The notes beneath the pieces were generated by a model. That model had not been told where the DNA came from, did not search any database, and saw only the letters and a list, made by a program, of their open reading frames with translations. From assembly GCF_021602155.1 (NCBI RefSeq), contig NZ_BQHY01000018.1, forward strand, positions 1 through 64,000: DNA of 64,000 bases, in the 5' to 3' direction. The position numbers were made by a program, and so were the translations under genes. The DNA comes from Pseudomonas parakoreensis (GTDB lineage: Bacteria; Pseudomonadota; Gammaproteobacteria; Pseudomonadales; Pseudomonadaceae). Shown in pieces: positions 47,581 to 57,727 of the stretch; positions within the stretch are counted from its first letter, which is position 1, and each line of letters opens with the position of its first letter.

Positions 47581-47643
47581 TGCCTGTCTGGTACAAATGT
47601 ATCAATTGGTTAATTTTGCAATAGCAGAGGAAGTCCAGTCGTG

Positions 47644-48357
47644 ATGGTTGCAATCGCTCAAGAAGGTGCAGCGGGTATCGCCACTGCGGTCGCTGAAAGT
47701 GTTCAGTACCAGGGCCGCAAGGCCAGCCGACAGGGCAGTGAGCAGCGTCGACAGGACATTCTCGACGCGGCGATGCGCATTGTCGTGCGCGACGGCGTGC
47801 GCGCCGTGCGCCACCGGGCCGTGGCGGCCGAGGCCGGCGTGCCACTGTCGGCCACCACCTATTACTTCAAGGACATCGATGACCTGCTCACCGATACCTT
47901 CGCCCAATACGTCGAACGCAGCGCGGCCTACATGGCCAAGCTGTGGATCAACAACGAAGGCCTGCTGCGCGAGATGGTCGTCAGTGGCGACGGCAGCCCC
48001 GAGTCGCGCTCGCAACTGGCCGACGACATCGCGCGGCTGATGGCCGACTATGTGCACCGGCAACTGGTCAACCGTCGCGAGCACCTGATGGCCGAGCAGG
48101 CGTTCCGCCAGGAAGCACTGCTCAACCCGCGCCTGGCGGATCTGGTGCGCTCGCATCAGCAGATCCTGCTGCAGGGCACCTGCCAGTTGTTCCAGGTCCT
48201 GGGCTCGCGTGAACCGCAACAGGATGCCAAAGTGTTGACGGCGATTATCGGACGGATGGAATATCAGGGCCTGCTCAACGACGCCGAGCCTTTGGCCGAA
48301 CAGGACATGCTCGGGATTCTGACGCGGTACATGCATCTGGTCCTGGCCTCGGTGTAA
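47644..48357 (+). CDS. TetR-family regulator
   Basis: The product (about 237 residues) has an N-terminal TetR helix-turn-helix ('VRHRAVAAEAGVPLSATTYY') after a 40-residue leader and a helical ligand domain. I use the ATG at 47644; a GTG three bases earlier is equally placed relative to AGGAAG. In P. aeruginosa a TetR gene also follows lysS. Ligand and targets are unknown. Confidence 0.85.
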   Translation: MVAIAQEGAAGIATAVAESVQYQGRKASRQGSEQRRQDILDAAMRIVVRDGVRAVRHRAVAAEAGVPLSATTYYFKDIDDLLTDTFAQYVERSAAYMAKLWINNEGLLREMVVSGDGSPESRSQLADDIARLMADYVHRQLVNRREHLMAEQAFRQEALLNPRLADLVRSHQQILLQGTCQLFQVLGSREPQQDAKVLTAIIGRMEYQGLLNDAEPLAEQDMLGILTRYMHLVLASV

Positions 48358-48388
48358 GCCCTGTTGTCCGTCTGACACCGATCCCAAT

Positions 48389-48471
48389 GTAGGAGCTGCC
48401 GCAGGCTGCGATCTTTTGATCTTGCTTTAAGAGATCAGGATCAAAAGATCGCAGCCTGCGGCAGCTCCTAC
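48389..48471. repeat. REP-type palindrome pair
   Basis: GTAGGAGCTGCCGCAGGCTG and its reverse complement around a 26-bp centre, between the TetR gene and the lipoprotein gene. Confidence 0.9.
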
Positions 48472-48503
48472 AGGGAGGTATTGCGAGTTCATGGGAGTAT
48501 TGA

Positions 48504-49061
48504 ATGAAAGCCTGGCGTGGCGTGCTGATCGCCTTGTCGTTCCTGCTGCTCAGCGGTTGTCTGGTGACTTTCAAGGATCCGCTGCCCGCCAGTGAGTCGG
48601 CGCCCAAGGGCCTGCTGGGCACGTGGTCGAGCACCAATGCCTGGGGCGAGCCGATGAACCTTGAGCTGACCCGCGTCGGCCATGATCGCTATCAGGCGAT
48701 CACCTGGTTCAAGGCCCGGCCTCACGAGCGTGAGGCGTACCCGTTCACGGTGTCGCGCCACGGCAGCCGCTGGTACCTGTCGGCGAAAGTGCCGGCGCGT
48801 TACGGTGGCCAATACGCCATCGCCGGTTTCGAACTCACCGACAAACACGAGCTGGTGGTGTACAACCTCGACCTCGAACAGATCAATCAGGCGATCAAGC
48901 AGCAAGTCTTCGACGGCAAGGCTTTCCAGACCGAGGACGACGGCGACGGCGTGCAGGTCGACAGTAGCCTCGACAAGGTCTTTGCTTACCTCGACGATCC
49001 GGCCAATTCCGATGTCTTCGTCGAGGCCGCACGCTATCAGCGCCAGGCCCGCGCCAAATAA
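48504..49061 (+). CDS. Predicted lipoprotein
   Basis: The 185-residue product has a lipoprotein signal with lipobox 'LLSGC' (Cys19) and a soluble mature part with a lipocalin-like opening ('GLLGTWSSTNAWGEPMNLEL'). The function is unknown. It lies 24 bp upstream of the DUF1704 gene, probably co-transcribed. Confidence 0.8.
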   Translation: MKAWRGVLIALSFLLLSGCLVTFKDPLPASESAPKGLLGTWSSTNAWGEPMNLELTRVGHDRYQAITWFKARPHEREAYPFTVSRHGSRWYLSAKVPARYGGQYAIAGFELTDKHELVVYNLDLEQINQAIKQQVFDGKAFQTEDDGDGVQVDSSLDKVFAYLDDPANSDVFVEAARYQRQARAK

Positions 49062-49085
49062 TTCAGTTTTCTACAGGAGTTTCGG

Positions 49086-50363
49086 GTGGACGATTACCAG
49101 CAGACGATACGCACGTTGTCCGATCGCATTGTGCTGGCGCAGACGCCGATCCGCGTGCTCGATGCGGTGAAGTGGGACGAGAACATCCGCAAGGGCTTTC
49201 TCAAGGCCAAGGGCAAGGAAATGCCGGCGGTGGATCGCGACTACTACCTCAATCGGCCGCTGAGTTTCGATTCGAGCAAGGTCAAACTCGAGTTCCAGAA
49301 CATCGAACGCGACATCACCCGCCAGCTTGGCCAGTTCAACCCGGTCGGGCAGATCATGCGGCGCATGTGCAAGGAATACCGGATGGTGGTGCGCATGCTC
49401 GAAGCGCGCGGCACCGAAGATTTCGGCCTGATCTCGCAAGAGCTGTACGGCGCCGCGTCCGATGCGTTCCACGCCGGCGACCCGACCCTGGCCGACCTTG
49501 GCTTGATGATGTCTGACTACCTGAACAACATCGACGGCCGCGGCGACCTGAAAGACGAACCGAAGGTCCTCACCGCCAAGGATGCCGTACACCTGTTGCA
49601 AACCCGGTTGAACAAGGTGTTCGGCGAGGCCGAAGAAACCATTCGTGTGTTCGAGTCCGACGGCATCGTCGCCGACGCGGCAGCAGGCGCCGACTACATC
49701 AAGATCCGCACCGACGCGCTGTTCAACGACCGCGACGTGCGTGCACTGGAAGTCCACGAAGGCCTGGTGCATGTCGGCACCACGCTTAACGGCCTGAACC
49801 AGCCGATCTGCACCTTCCTGTCCAAGGGCCCACCGTCGTCGACAGTGACCCAGGAAGGCCTGGCGATCCTGATGGAAATCATCACCTTCGCCTCCTACCC
49901 GAGTCGTCTGCGCAAACTGACCAACCGCACCCGCGCCATTCACATGGTCGAGGAGGGCGCGGACTTTTTGCAGGTGTTCGAGTTCTTCCGCGAACAGGGT
50001 TTCGAAATGGCCGAAAGCTACGGCAACGCCAGCCGCGTGTTCCGAGGCTCGACGCCAACCGGTCTGCCATTCACCAAAGACTTGTCCTACCTCAAGGGCT
50101 TTATCATGGTTTACAACTACATTCAGTTGGCCGTGCGTAAGGGCAAGCTTGAACAGGTACCGCTGCTGTTCTGCGGCAAGACCACCCTGGAGGACATGCG
50201 TACCCTGCGTCAACTGGTCGATGAAGGTCTGGTGGTGCCGCCGAAATACCTGCCGGAACAGTTCCGCGACATGAACGCGCTGTCGGCGTGGATGTGCTTC
50301 TCCAACTTCCTCAATCACTTGAGCCTGGACCGGATCGAGGCGGATTACTCCAATATCCTCTGA
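49086..50363 (+). CDS. DUF1704 'QEGLA motif' protein, putative zinc metallohydrolase
   Basis: The 425-residue product starts at a GTG with CAGGAG upstream. It belongs to the family annotated as flavohemoglobin expression-modulating QEGLA motif protein. It shows HEGLVH (an HExxxH motif, about residue 221) and, about 35 residues on, 'VTQEGLAILME'. Eukaryotic relatives (MATCAP) are tyrosine carboxypeptidases with the same HExxxH and (E/Q)EGLA arrangement, so a peptidase is a good inference. The link with flavohemoglobin is historic annotation. The bacterial substrate is unknown. Confidence 0.85.
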   Translation: MDDYQQTIRTLSDRIVLAQTPIRVLDAVKWDENIRKGFLKAKGKEMPAVDRDYYLNRPLSFDSSKVKLEFQNIERDITRQLGQFNPVGQIMRRMCKEYRMVVRMLEARGTEDFGLISQELYGAASDAFHAGDPTLADLGLMMSDYLNNIDGRGDLKDEPKVLTAKDAVHLLQTRLNKVFGEAEETIRVFESDGIVADAAAGADYIKIRTDALFNDRDVRALEVHEGLVHVGTTLNGLNQPICTFLSKGPPSSTVTQEGLAILMEIITFASYPSRLRKLTNRTRAIHMVEEGADFLQVFEFFREQGFEMAESYGNASRVFRGSTPTGLPFTKDLSYLKGFIMVYNYIQLAVRKGKLEQVPLLFCGKTTLEDMRTLRQLVDEGLVVPPKYLPEQFRDMNALSAWMCFSNFLNHLSLDRIEADYSNIL

Positions 50364-50374
50364 CCACATACGAA

Positions 50375-50470
50375 CCCTGTGGGAGCTGGCTTGCCAGCGA
50401 TTGCAGTCTGACAGTCAATATTGATGTTGGCTGACCCACCGCTATCGCTGGCAAGCCAGCTCCCACAGGG
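50375..50470. repeat. REP-type palindrome pair, second family
   Basis: CCCTGTGGGAGCTGGCTTGC and its reverse complement around a 40-bp centre, between the DUF1704 gene and the hydrolase gene. Confidence 0.9.
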
Positions 50471-50524
50471 TTATTTGTTGACACAAGTATTGTTTTCAAC
50501 CCGAATTCTGCGAGGTTTCACCGG

Positions 50525-51430
50525 ATGAGAATCCTCGGCATCCTTTGCCTGCTCCTGACCCTCGGCGGTTGCAGTTCGCTGTTGTTTTACCCCGAACCGG
50601 GCCAGATCTTCACCCCGGAAAAAGCCAGGCTCGAATACCGCACCGTCACCCTGACCACGGCCGACGGCCTCAAGCTCAACGCCTGGTGGCTGCCGGCCAA
50701 GCCTGGTGTCGAGGTCAAAGGCACAGTCCTGCACCTGCACGGCAACGGCGGCAATCTGCCGATGCACTTGGGTGGCAGTTGGTGGTTGCCGAAAAACGGC
50801 TATCAGGTGCTGCTGGTGGACTATCGCGGGTATGGCTTGTCCGAGGGCGAGCCGAGTCTGCCGGCGATCTATCAGGACATCGACGCCGCGTTTGCCTGGC
50901 TGGATCAGGCGCCAGAGGTCAAAGGCAAGCCGCTGATCCTCCTCGGCCAGAGCCTCGGCGGCTCAATGGCCGTGCATTGGCTGGTGCAGCACCCTGAGCG
51001 GCAGAAACAGCTAAAAGCATTCGTGCTCGACGGTGTGCCCGCCAGTTACCGCAGCGTCGGTCAGTACGCCCTCAGCACGTCGTGGCTGACCTGGCCGTTT
51101 CAAGTGCCGTTGTCGTGGCTGGTGCCGGACGGCGACAGTGCGATCAACTCGATGCCGCAGCTTAACGGCGTGCCGAAACTGATCTTTCACAGCATCGACG
51201 ACCCACTGGTGCCAATGTCCAACGCCATCCGCCTGTATCAGGCAGCGCCGCCACCACGGGTGTTGCAGTTGACCCGCGGCGGCCACGTACAGACCTTCGG
51301 CGACCCGGTCTGGCGCCAAGTGATGCTGCGTTATCTGGAAGATCCCGAGCACTTCAACGGCCTGCGGCGCCTCGGCGAGATCCCCAATTATCCGCAACCC
51401 CCGAATTCTGAAGATGAGAGTCCGCAATGA
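50525..51430 (+). CDS. Alpha/beta-hydrolase lipoprotein
   Basis: The 301-residue product has a lipobox ('LTLGGC', Cys16) and an alpha/beta-hydrolase fold with oxyanion region 'LHLHGNGGN' and nucleophile elbow 'GQSLGGSMA'. The acid is in 'HSIDDPLVP' and the histidine in 'GGHVQTFG'. It is likely anchored in the outer membrane facing the periplasm. Substrate is unknown. It overlaps the next gene by four bases. Confidence 0.87.
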   Translation: MRILGILCLLLTLGGCSSLLFYPEPGQIFTPEKARLEYRTVTLTTADGLKLNAWWLPAKPGVEVKGTVLHLHGNGGNLPMHLGGSWWLPKNGYQVLLVDYRGYGLSEGEPSLPAIYQDIDAAFAWLDQAPEVKGKPLILLGQSLGGSMAVHWLVQHPERQKQLKAFVLDGVPASYRSVGQYALSTSWLTWPFQVPLSWLVPDGDSAINSMPQLNGVPKLIFHSIDDPLVPMSNAIRLYQAAPPPRVLQLTRGGHVQTFGDPVWRQVMLRYLEDPEHFNGLRRLGEIPNYPQPPNSEDESPQ

Positions 51431-51756
51431 CTGAAGAACGTAACGCCATCCCGCTGATCATCACCGGTATCTGCAGCATCCTCGGCACCGTTGGTGCCCT
51501 GTGGTATTACGGCTACCTGCACTTCGCCAAACCCGAGGATGCGCTGCTGCTCAACGAATTCACCATGCTCAAGACCGTGCCGGGCGAAGACTACAAAGTC
51601 TCGCTGGACCCGGCGCCGCAGGTGGCGCAGTGCATCGACGGCGTGCTGGTGCTGTTCGACACCGAGCAGAAAGGCCTGACCGGGGTGCTGATCAATGCGC
51701 AGAAAAAAGCCGTGCGCTGCATGGGCCAGGAAACCCCGCAGAAACTCGAGCCATAA
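51427..51756 (+). CDS. Small single-pass membrane protein
   Basis: The 109-residue product has one N-terminal hydrophobic segment (about 8-30) and a soluble tail of about 75 residues with two cysteines. It is translationally coupled to the hydrolase (ATGA overlap), so the two probably work together. The family is unknown to me. Confidence 0.7.
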   Translation: MTEERNAIPLIITGICSILGTVGALWYYGYLHFAKPEDALLLNEFTMLKTVPGEDYKVSLDPAPQVAQCIDGVLVLFDTEQKGLTGVLINAQKKAVRCMGQETPQKLEP

Positions 51757-51761
51757 AAGCC

Positions 51762-51835
51762 AAAGATCGCAGCCTTCGGCAGCTCCTGCATTGGAACACG
51801 ATCCCTGTAGGAGCTGCCGAAGGCTGCGATCTTTT
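51762..51835. repeat. REP-type palindrome pair, variant with TTCGGCAG
   Basis: AAAGATCGCAGCCTTCGGCA and its reverse complement; both arms carry the same CTTCGG change, so pairing is kept. Confidence 0.88.
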
Positions 51836-51843
51836 GATCTTGA

Positions 51844-51878
51844 AAAAGCCCCGCCTGATCACTCAGGCGGGGCTTTTG
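51844..51878. terminator. Bidirectional terminator between convergent genes
   Basis: A perfect 15-bp stem (51844-51858 with 51863-51877) starts with an A-run and ends with a T-run, so it can work on both strands. It separates the hydrolase operon from the lptF-like gene. Confidence 0.9.
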
Positions 51879-51894
51879 CGTTAGCGCGTGTTGC

Positions 51895-52683
51895 TTAGTT
51901 CGAGCTGACCGCCGAACGTGGCATCACTGGCTGGTTGTCGTTGGAAATGGTCACTTCCACACGACGGTTCATCGCACGACCGGAAACGCTGCCGTTGTCG
52001 GCAACCGGGTATTCCTTGCCGTAACCCTGAACCACGATGCGCGAAGGATCTACGCCCATCTTGATCAGCGCGACTTGAACCGAAGTCGCGCGACGCTCGG
52101 ACAGCGACTGGTTGTACGAAGCCGAGCCGGTGCTGTCGGTATAACCCTCGACGATCACTTTGCGATCCGGATTTTCCTGGAGGAACTGCGCCAGTTTGTT
52201 GATGTTCACCAGACCGCTGGACTTCAGATCAGCCTTGTTGGTGGCGAACAGCACGTCACCGAAAGTCACCAGGGTACCGCGATCGGTCTGCTTGGCGTTC
52301 AGGCTCTGCTGCAGTTGTTTGATCTGCTGATCGCGAGCGTCCAGCCGGGCCTGGGCACGTTGCGCGGCAGCGTTCTTCAGGTTGTTTTCAGCGGTGCGCA
52401 GGGCAATGGTCTGCTTGGCCACTTCCACGCGCTGGTTGGTCAGGTAGGCCAGTTGGTCAACCTTGGCCGCGTCTTCCTTGTCCAGGTAAGCCTTGTCGGC
52501 CTTGTCCAGGTAATCGCTGGCGTCTTTGGTTTCCAGGGCCGCGACTTTGCTTGCCTGTGGGTTGGCCTGCAGGCCGGCGTAGTTGGTACGCGCCTGTTCC
52601 AGGTTCGGGTTAGGCGGGGTGGAGCAGGCAGCCAGGGCAACGCTTGCGGCCAGAAGAGCGGGGATCATCAGTTGCTTACGCAT
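51895..52683 (-). CDS. lptF: OmpA-family outer-membrane lipoprotein (LptF-like)
   Basis: The 262-residue product has lipobox 'ALAAC' (Cys20), a DUF4398-like coiled-coil region (about 30-135) and a C-terminal OmpA peptidoglycan-binding domain ('VIVEGYTDSTGSASYNQSLS', 'NRRVEVTI'). Size, gene order and location match LptF (lipotoxin F, PA3692) of P. aeruginosa, which is AlgU-dependent. It lies 56 bp after the lptE-like gene. Confidence 0.85.
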   Translation of the reverse strand: MRKQLMIPALLAASVALAACSTPPNPNLEQARTNYAGLQANPQASKVAALETKDASDYLDKADKAYLDKEDAAKVDQLAYLTNQRVEVAKQTIALRTAENNLKNAAAQRAQARLDARDQQIKQLQQSLNAKQTDRGTLVTFGDVLFATNKADLKSSGLVNINKLAQFLQENPDRKVIVEGYTDSTGSASYNQSLSERRATSVQVALIKMGVDPSRIVVQGYGKEYPVADNGSVSGRAMNRRVEVTISNDNQPVMPRSAVSSN

Positions 52684-52739
52684 AATTTGTCGTCCTTTCT
52701 ATCGATAAAAGTTTCAGCTTTGCGATTCGGGATGCGCGC

Positions 52740-53144
52740 TTACTGCACGGTGCGCTGACTTTCCTGACGCAGTTCCTGAACACCTTTCTGGGAATCCTTC
52801 ACAGCCTGTTCGGCCTTGGCAGCCTGAGCCTTGCGTTCTGCTACGCGAGCGTCCCATTCGGCTTGCTCGGCGAGGGTGCGAGCCTGTTCATACTTCTTGT
52901 CGTGCATGGCGATTTCGGCTTGCTTGAGCTTGTCCTGCGCCTGCTTCATTTCCACAGCAGCGAACTCGGTACCACCGGCGCTGACCGCACTGTTGACCGC
53001 CGATTGGGTCACGGCGTACTGCTCGGTTGGCGGGTTACCGGCGCAACCGGCCAGTACGAAGCTGGTACCGATGGCCAGAGCAGCCAGTTTCAGACCGCGC
53101 AGGTGGGAGAACGAGGTTTGGGTCTTCATGGTCTTCAACTCCAT
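52740..53144 (-). CDS. DUF4398 lipoprotein (LptE-like, PA3691 type)
   Basis: The 134-residue product has a lipoprotein signal ('GTSFVLAGC') and an Ala/Glu/Lys-rich helical mature part. The ATG at 53144 has AGGAG 7 bases upstream; a second ATG at 53129 also has GGAG and would give a shorter leader, so the start is not settled. It is the first gene of a two-gene operon with the OmpA-like gene. It matches the position of PA3691, called lipotoxin E and distinct from the LPS-transport LptE. Confidence 0.8.
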   Translation of the reverse strand: MELKTMKTQTSFSHLRGLKLAALAIGTSFVLAGCAGNPPTEQYAVTQSAVNSAVSAGGTEFAAVEMKQAQDKLKQAEIAMHDKKYEQARTLAEQAEWDARVAERKAQAAKAEQAVKDSQKGVQELRQESQRTVQ

Positions 53145-53247
53145 TGTTTAACTCCTGATAAAACCGAAAATCCATCCTGGTCGAGGAGCCGCAAGCGTCG
53201 TGTAAAAGCGCGTTTTTGAAACGCTCGTTCCAGGCGTGGTTACAGCT

Positions 53248-53275
53248 TCCGACCGAAGGCGTTTTTCAAAAGTTC
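53248..53275 (-). promoter_or_regulatory. Candidate AlgU (sigma-22/RpoE-type) promoter for the lptE-lptF-like operon
   Basis: On the minus strand GAACTT (53275-53270) is followed after 17 bp by TCGGA (53252-53248), fitting the AlgU pattern GAACTT-N16/17-TCnnA. It lies about 105 bases upstream of the start codon. The AlgU dependence of this operon in P. aeruginosa supports it. Confidence 0.55.
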
Positions 53276-53400
53276 AGAAAAGATGGCCTATCGCCAAAAG
53301 TTTTTTTGACCAAGTCGACAAGGCTCTAAACCGGGAACTTTGGAGGCGTGGAGAGGTACGCGCGGGGTAAAAAGCGTGCAGAAGCGGAGAAGGATACGAT

Positions 53401-53494
53401 CCCTGTGGGAGCTGGCTTGCCAGCGATGAGGCCATCAAATTCAACACTGATGTGACTGAACTGACGCCATCGCGGGCAAGCCCGCTCCCACAGG
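53401..53494. repeat. REP-type palindrome pair, second family, with one variant arm
   Basis: The left arm is CCCTGTGGGAGCTGGCTTGC; the right arm is a GCGGGCAAGCCCGC variant, so the arms are not exact complements of each other but each forms its own hairpin. Confidence 0.8.
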
Positions 53495-53510
53495 TTTTTG
53501 TGTTGTCTGA

Positions 53511-53855
53511 TCAGTGTTTTTGCTTGCCGGCAGCGGCGGACAAATCCTGCAAATGCCGGCGTGAAAGCGCCAGAAACCGTGGCGTCGGCCCGACGTCCTC
53601 ATACAGCGGATCACCTTCTTCATCCGTCGCCACCACCGTCGAACCTTTCACATACGGCAGGCTCGCCTCGAACTCTTCGAGCGCGGCGCCGATCAGTTCG
53701 CCGAGCAGTTCTTCCGGATGACGTTTGGGGTACATCTCGGCAATCGCCGCCAGTCGCGCAGCGGCCTCGACGTCCAGATGAATCGTGTAGCCAGTGTCGG
53801 TCAGGCGACCCTTGGCGTTTTCTTCCCAATGCTGGGCGAGTTCACGGATTTTCAT
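53511..53855 (-). CDS. Conserved hypothetical protein (114 aa)
   Basis: The ATG at 53855 has GAGGT 7 bases upstream; a much longer frame across ppc is antisense and rejected. The product has an N-terminal part like a ribbon-helix-helix ('YTIHLDVEAAARLAAIAEMY'), then an acidic tail. In other Pseudomonas this gene is sometimes labelled a pilin assembly protein, without support I can see. It is divergent from ppc. Confidence 0.75.
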   Translation of the reverse strand: MKIRELAQHWEENAKGRLTDTGYTIHLDVEAAARLAAIAEMYPKRHPEELLGELIGAALEEFEASLPYVKGSTVVATDEEGDPLYEDVGPTPRFLALSRRHLQDLSAAAGKQKH

Positions 53856-54065
53856 GATGACCTCATGTCGTACCTGCTCATGGCAGGATCGGGTGACTGT
53901 CCGGCGCGGCCGGCAAGCCGTTGTGCGGCTTACTGTTGAGACTAGCTTCAAGCCGCAAGGTTTAAAGTCCCTTCGTCGTCTGCTTGTAAGAAGCGCCGTA
54001 GAGCGGCACTCTCTGGGCAAAGCATTCGTTTCTGCGCCGTCCCGATTACCGCTGGAGAACTGCTG

Positions 54066-56696
54066 ATGACCGATATTGATGCACGCTTGCGCGAGGACGT
54101 TCACCTGTTGGGTGAACTGTTGGGCAATACCATCCGCGACCAGTACGGCGAGGAATTTCTCGACAAGATCGAGCAGATCCGCAAGGGCGCCAAGGCCGAC
54201 CGCCGTGGCTCGATGGACGCCGAACTCAGCGCCAGCCTCAATCAGTTGAGCGAAGACGAACTGCTGCCGGTGGCGCGGGCGTTCAACCAGTTTCTCAACC
54301 TGGCGAACATCGCCGAGCAGTATCAATTGATTCATCGCCGCGAAGAGTCGCAGCCCGCGCCGTTCGAATCCCGCGTACTGCCGGAACTGCTCGCCCGCCT
54401 GCGCAACGAAGGCCACAGCGCCGAATCCCTGGCCCGGCAACTGGCGCGCCTGGAAATCGAACTGGTGCTGACTGCGCACCCGACCGAAGTGGCGCGGCGC
54501 ACGCTGATCCAGAAGTACGACGCGATCGCCGCGCAATTGGCGGCACAGGATCATCGCGACCTGACCAGCGCTGAACGCGAACAGATTCACAACACCCTCC
54601 AACGGCTGATTGCCGAAGCCTGGCACACCGAGGAAATCCGCCGTACCCGGCCGACCCCGGTCGATGAAGCCAAGTGGGGTTTTGCGGTCATCGAACACTC
54701 GCTGTGGCAGGCGATCCCCAACCACATGCGCAAGGCCGACAAGGCGCTCTATGAAGCGACGGGCCTGCACTTGCCATTGGAAGCGGCGCCGATCCGCTTT
54801 GCCTCGTGGATGGGCGGCGACCGTGACGGCAACCCGAATGTCACGGCAGCGGTGACCCGCGAAGTGCTGTTGCTGGCGCGCTGGATGGCGGCCGACCTGT
54901 ACCTGCGTGACGTCGATCACCTCGCCGCCGAGCTGTCGATGCAGCAGGCCAGTGATGCGCTCAAGGCCAAGGCCGGTGACAGTGCCGAACCTTACCGGGC
55001 GGTGCTCAAGCAATTGCGCGAACGCCTGCGTGCCACGCGCAATTGGGCGCATGCCTCGCTCAGCGCCAGTACACCGGCGCCGGCCGACGTGTTGCACAAC
55101 AACCGCGATCTGCTCGATCCGCTGGAACTGTGTTTCAACTCCCTGCACGAATGCGGCATGGGCGTGATTGCCGACGGGCCGTTGCTCGATTGCCTGCGCC
55201 GGGCGGTGACCTTCGGCCTGTTTCTGGTGCGCCTCGATGTACGTCAGGATTCGACGCGGCACAGTTCGGCAATGACCGAAATCACCGATTACCTGGGCCT
55301 CGGTCGCTACGAAGACTGGGACGAAGAACAGCGCATCAGCTTCCTTACCCGCGAATTGAGCAATCGCCGGCCACTGCTGCCGGCGCATTTCAAACCGTCC
55401 GCCGACACGGCGGAAGTGCTCGCCACTTGCAAGGAAATCGCCGCCGCACCGGCCGCGTCCTTGGGTTCCTACGTGATCTCGATGGCGGGCGCCGCCTCCG
55501 ACGTGCTGGCGGTGCAACTGCTGCTCAAAGAGTCCGGCGTGTTGCGGCCGATGCGCGTGGTGCCGCTGTTCGAAACCCTCGCCGACCTCGACAACGCCGG
55601 GCCGGTGATGGAGCGTCTGTTGCTGCTGCCGGGCTACCGCGCAAGGCTGCAAGGCCCGCAGGAAGTGATGATCGGCTACTCCGACTCAGCCAAGGACGCC
55701 GGCACCACCGCTGCGGCCTGGGCGCAATACCGCGCGCAGGAGCGGCTGGTGGAGATCTGCCGCGAGCAGCAAGTCGAACTGCTGTTGTTCCACGGTCGCG
55801 GTGGCACCGTGGGCCGCGGCGGCGGACCGGCGCACGCGGCGATTTTGTCGCAGCCGCCGGGGTCGGTGGCGGGGCGCTTCCGCACCACCGAGCAGGGCGA
55901 AATGATTCGATTCAAATTCGGCCTGCCGGACATCGCCGAGCAGAACCTCAATCTGTATCTGGCCGCGGTGCTCGAAGCGACGCTGTTGCCACCACCGCCG
56001 CCGACGCCCGAATGGCGGCACCTGATGGATGAACTGGCCGCCGACGGCGTCGCCGCGTACCGCGCCGTGGTGCGGGAGAATCCGCAGTTCGTCGAGTATT
56101 TCCGCCAGTCGACACCGGAGCAGGAGCTGGGACGCTTGCCCCTCGGCAGCCGTCCGGCCAAGCGCCGTGCGGGTGGGATCGAGAGCCTGCGGGCGATTCC
56201 GTGGATCTTCGGCTGGACCCAGACTCGTCTGATGCTGCCGGCCTGGCTCGGCTGGGAAACTGCATTGAGCAAGGCGCTGGAGCGCGGCGAGGGCGAACTG
56301 CTCGGGCAGATGCGTGAACAGTGGCCGTTCTTCCGCACCCGTATCGACATGCTGGAAATGGTCCTGGCCAAGGCCGACGCCGACATCGCGCTGTCGTACG
56401 ACCAGCGTCTGGTCGAGCCGGACTTGCTGCCGTTGGGCGCACAGTTACGCGACCTATTGTCGCAGGCGTGCACGGTGGTGCTCGGCCTGACCGGTCAGTC
56501 GCAACTGCTGGCACATAGCCCAGACACCTTGGAATTCATCCGTTTGCGCAACACTTACCTCGACCCGCTTCATCTATTGCAGGCCGAGCTGCTGGCCCGT
56601 TCGCGGCAGCAAAATGTCGAGCAGGGCAGCCCGGTGGAGCAGGCGCTGCTGGTGTCTGTGGCGGGGATTGCCGCCGGATTGCGCAATACCGGCTAA
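54066..56696 (+). CDS. ppc: Phosphoenolpyruvate carboxylase
   Basis: It makes oxaloacetate from PEP and bicarbonate to refill the TCA cycle. At 876 residues it is full length. It has the catalytic histidine in '[12 protein letters not shown]' (about residue 138), the '[16 protein letters not shown]' motif, '[14 protein letters not shown]', the '[16 protein letters not shown]' loop, and the C-terminal 'RNTG' that binds aspartate-type effectors. Confidence 0.97.
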   Translation: MTDIDARLREDVHLLGELLGNTIRDQYGEEFLDKIEQIRKGAKADRRGSMDAELSASLNQLSEDELLPVARAFNQFLNLANIAEQYQLIHRREESQPAPFESRVLPELLARLRNEGHSAESLARQLARLEIELVLTAHPTEVARRTLIQKYDAIAAQLAAQDHRDLTSAEREQIHNTLQRLIAEAWHTEEIRRTRPTPVDEAKWGFAVIEHSLWQAIPNHMRKADKALYEATGLHLPLEAAPIRFASWMGGDRDGNPNVTAAVTREVLLLARWMAADLYLRDVDHLAAELSMQQASDALKAKAGDSAEPYRAVLKQLRERLRATRNWAHASLSASTPAPADVLHNNRDLLDPLELCFNSLHECGMGVIADGPLLDCLRRAVTFGLFLVRLDVRQDSTRHSSAMTEITDYLGLGRYEDWDEEQRISFLTRELSNRRPLLPAHFKPSADTAEVLATCKEIAAAPAASLGSYVISMAGAASDVLAVQLLLKESGVLRPMRVVPLFETLADLDNAGPVMERLLLLPGYRARLQGPQEVMIGYSDSAKDAGTTAAAWAQYRAQERLVEICREQQVELLLFHGRGGTVGRGGGPAHAAILSQPPGSVAGRFRTTEQGEMIRFKFGLPDIAEQNLNLYLAAVLEATLLPPPPPTPEWRHLMDELAADGVAAYRAVVRENPQFVEYFRQSTPEQELGRLPLGSRPAKRRAGGIESLRAIPWIFGWTQTRLMLPAWLGWETALSKALERGEGELLGQMREQWPFFRTRIDMLEMVLAKADADIALSYDQRLVEPDLLPLGAQLRDLLSQACTVVLGLTGQSQLLAHSPDTLEFIRLRNTYLDPLHLLQAELLARSRQQNVEQGSPVEQALLVSVAGIAAGLRNTG

Positions 56697-56785
56697 GGTT
56701 TTTGCGGTGCTATCAGGCACCCGGTGCACAGGCCGGGTGCCGCTTTGTACACAGGCAGAAAGTGCGGGCAGGCGACAGTTAATGA

Positions 56786-57634
<849 letters not shown>

Positions 57635-57658
57635 AAAAGCCGATCCGCTGCATCATCC

Positions 57659-57683
57659 ACGGCCCGCTTGCGGGCCGTAGTTG
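57659..57683 (+). terminator. Probable terminator after adk
   Basis: An 8-bp GC-rich stem with a 4-base loop (57659-57678) is followed by a T-rich stretch (AGTTGTTT). It lies about 25 bp after the adk stop. Confidence 0.6.
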
Positions 57684-57727
57684 TTTATACTGACGCCCTT
57701 TTTCTCCCACCTGTTTTGGAAACATCG

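Noticed and set aside
53511-55652. 713-codon minus-strand frame
   Set aside because: Only its last 114 codons (53511-53855) are a real gene; the rest is antisense to ppc.
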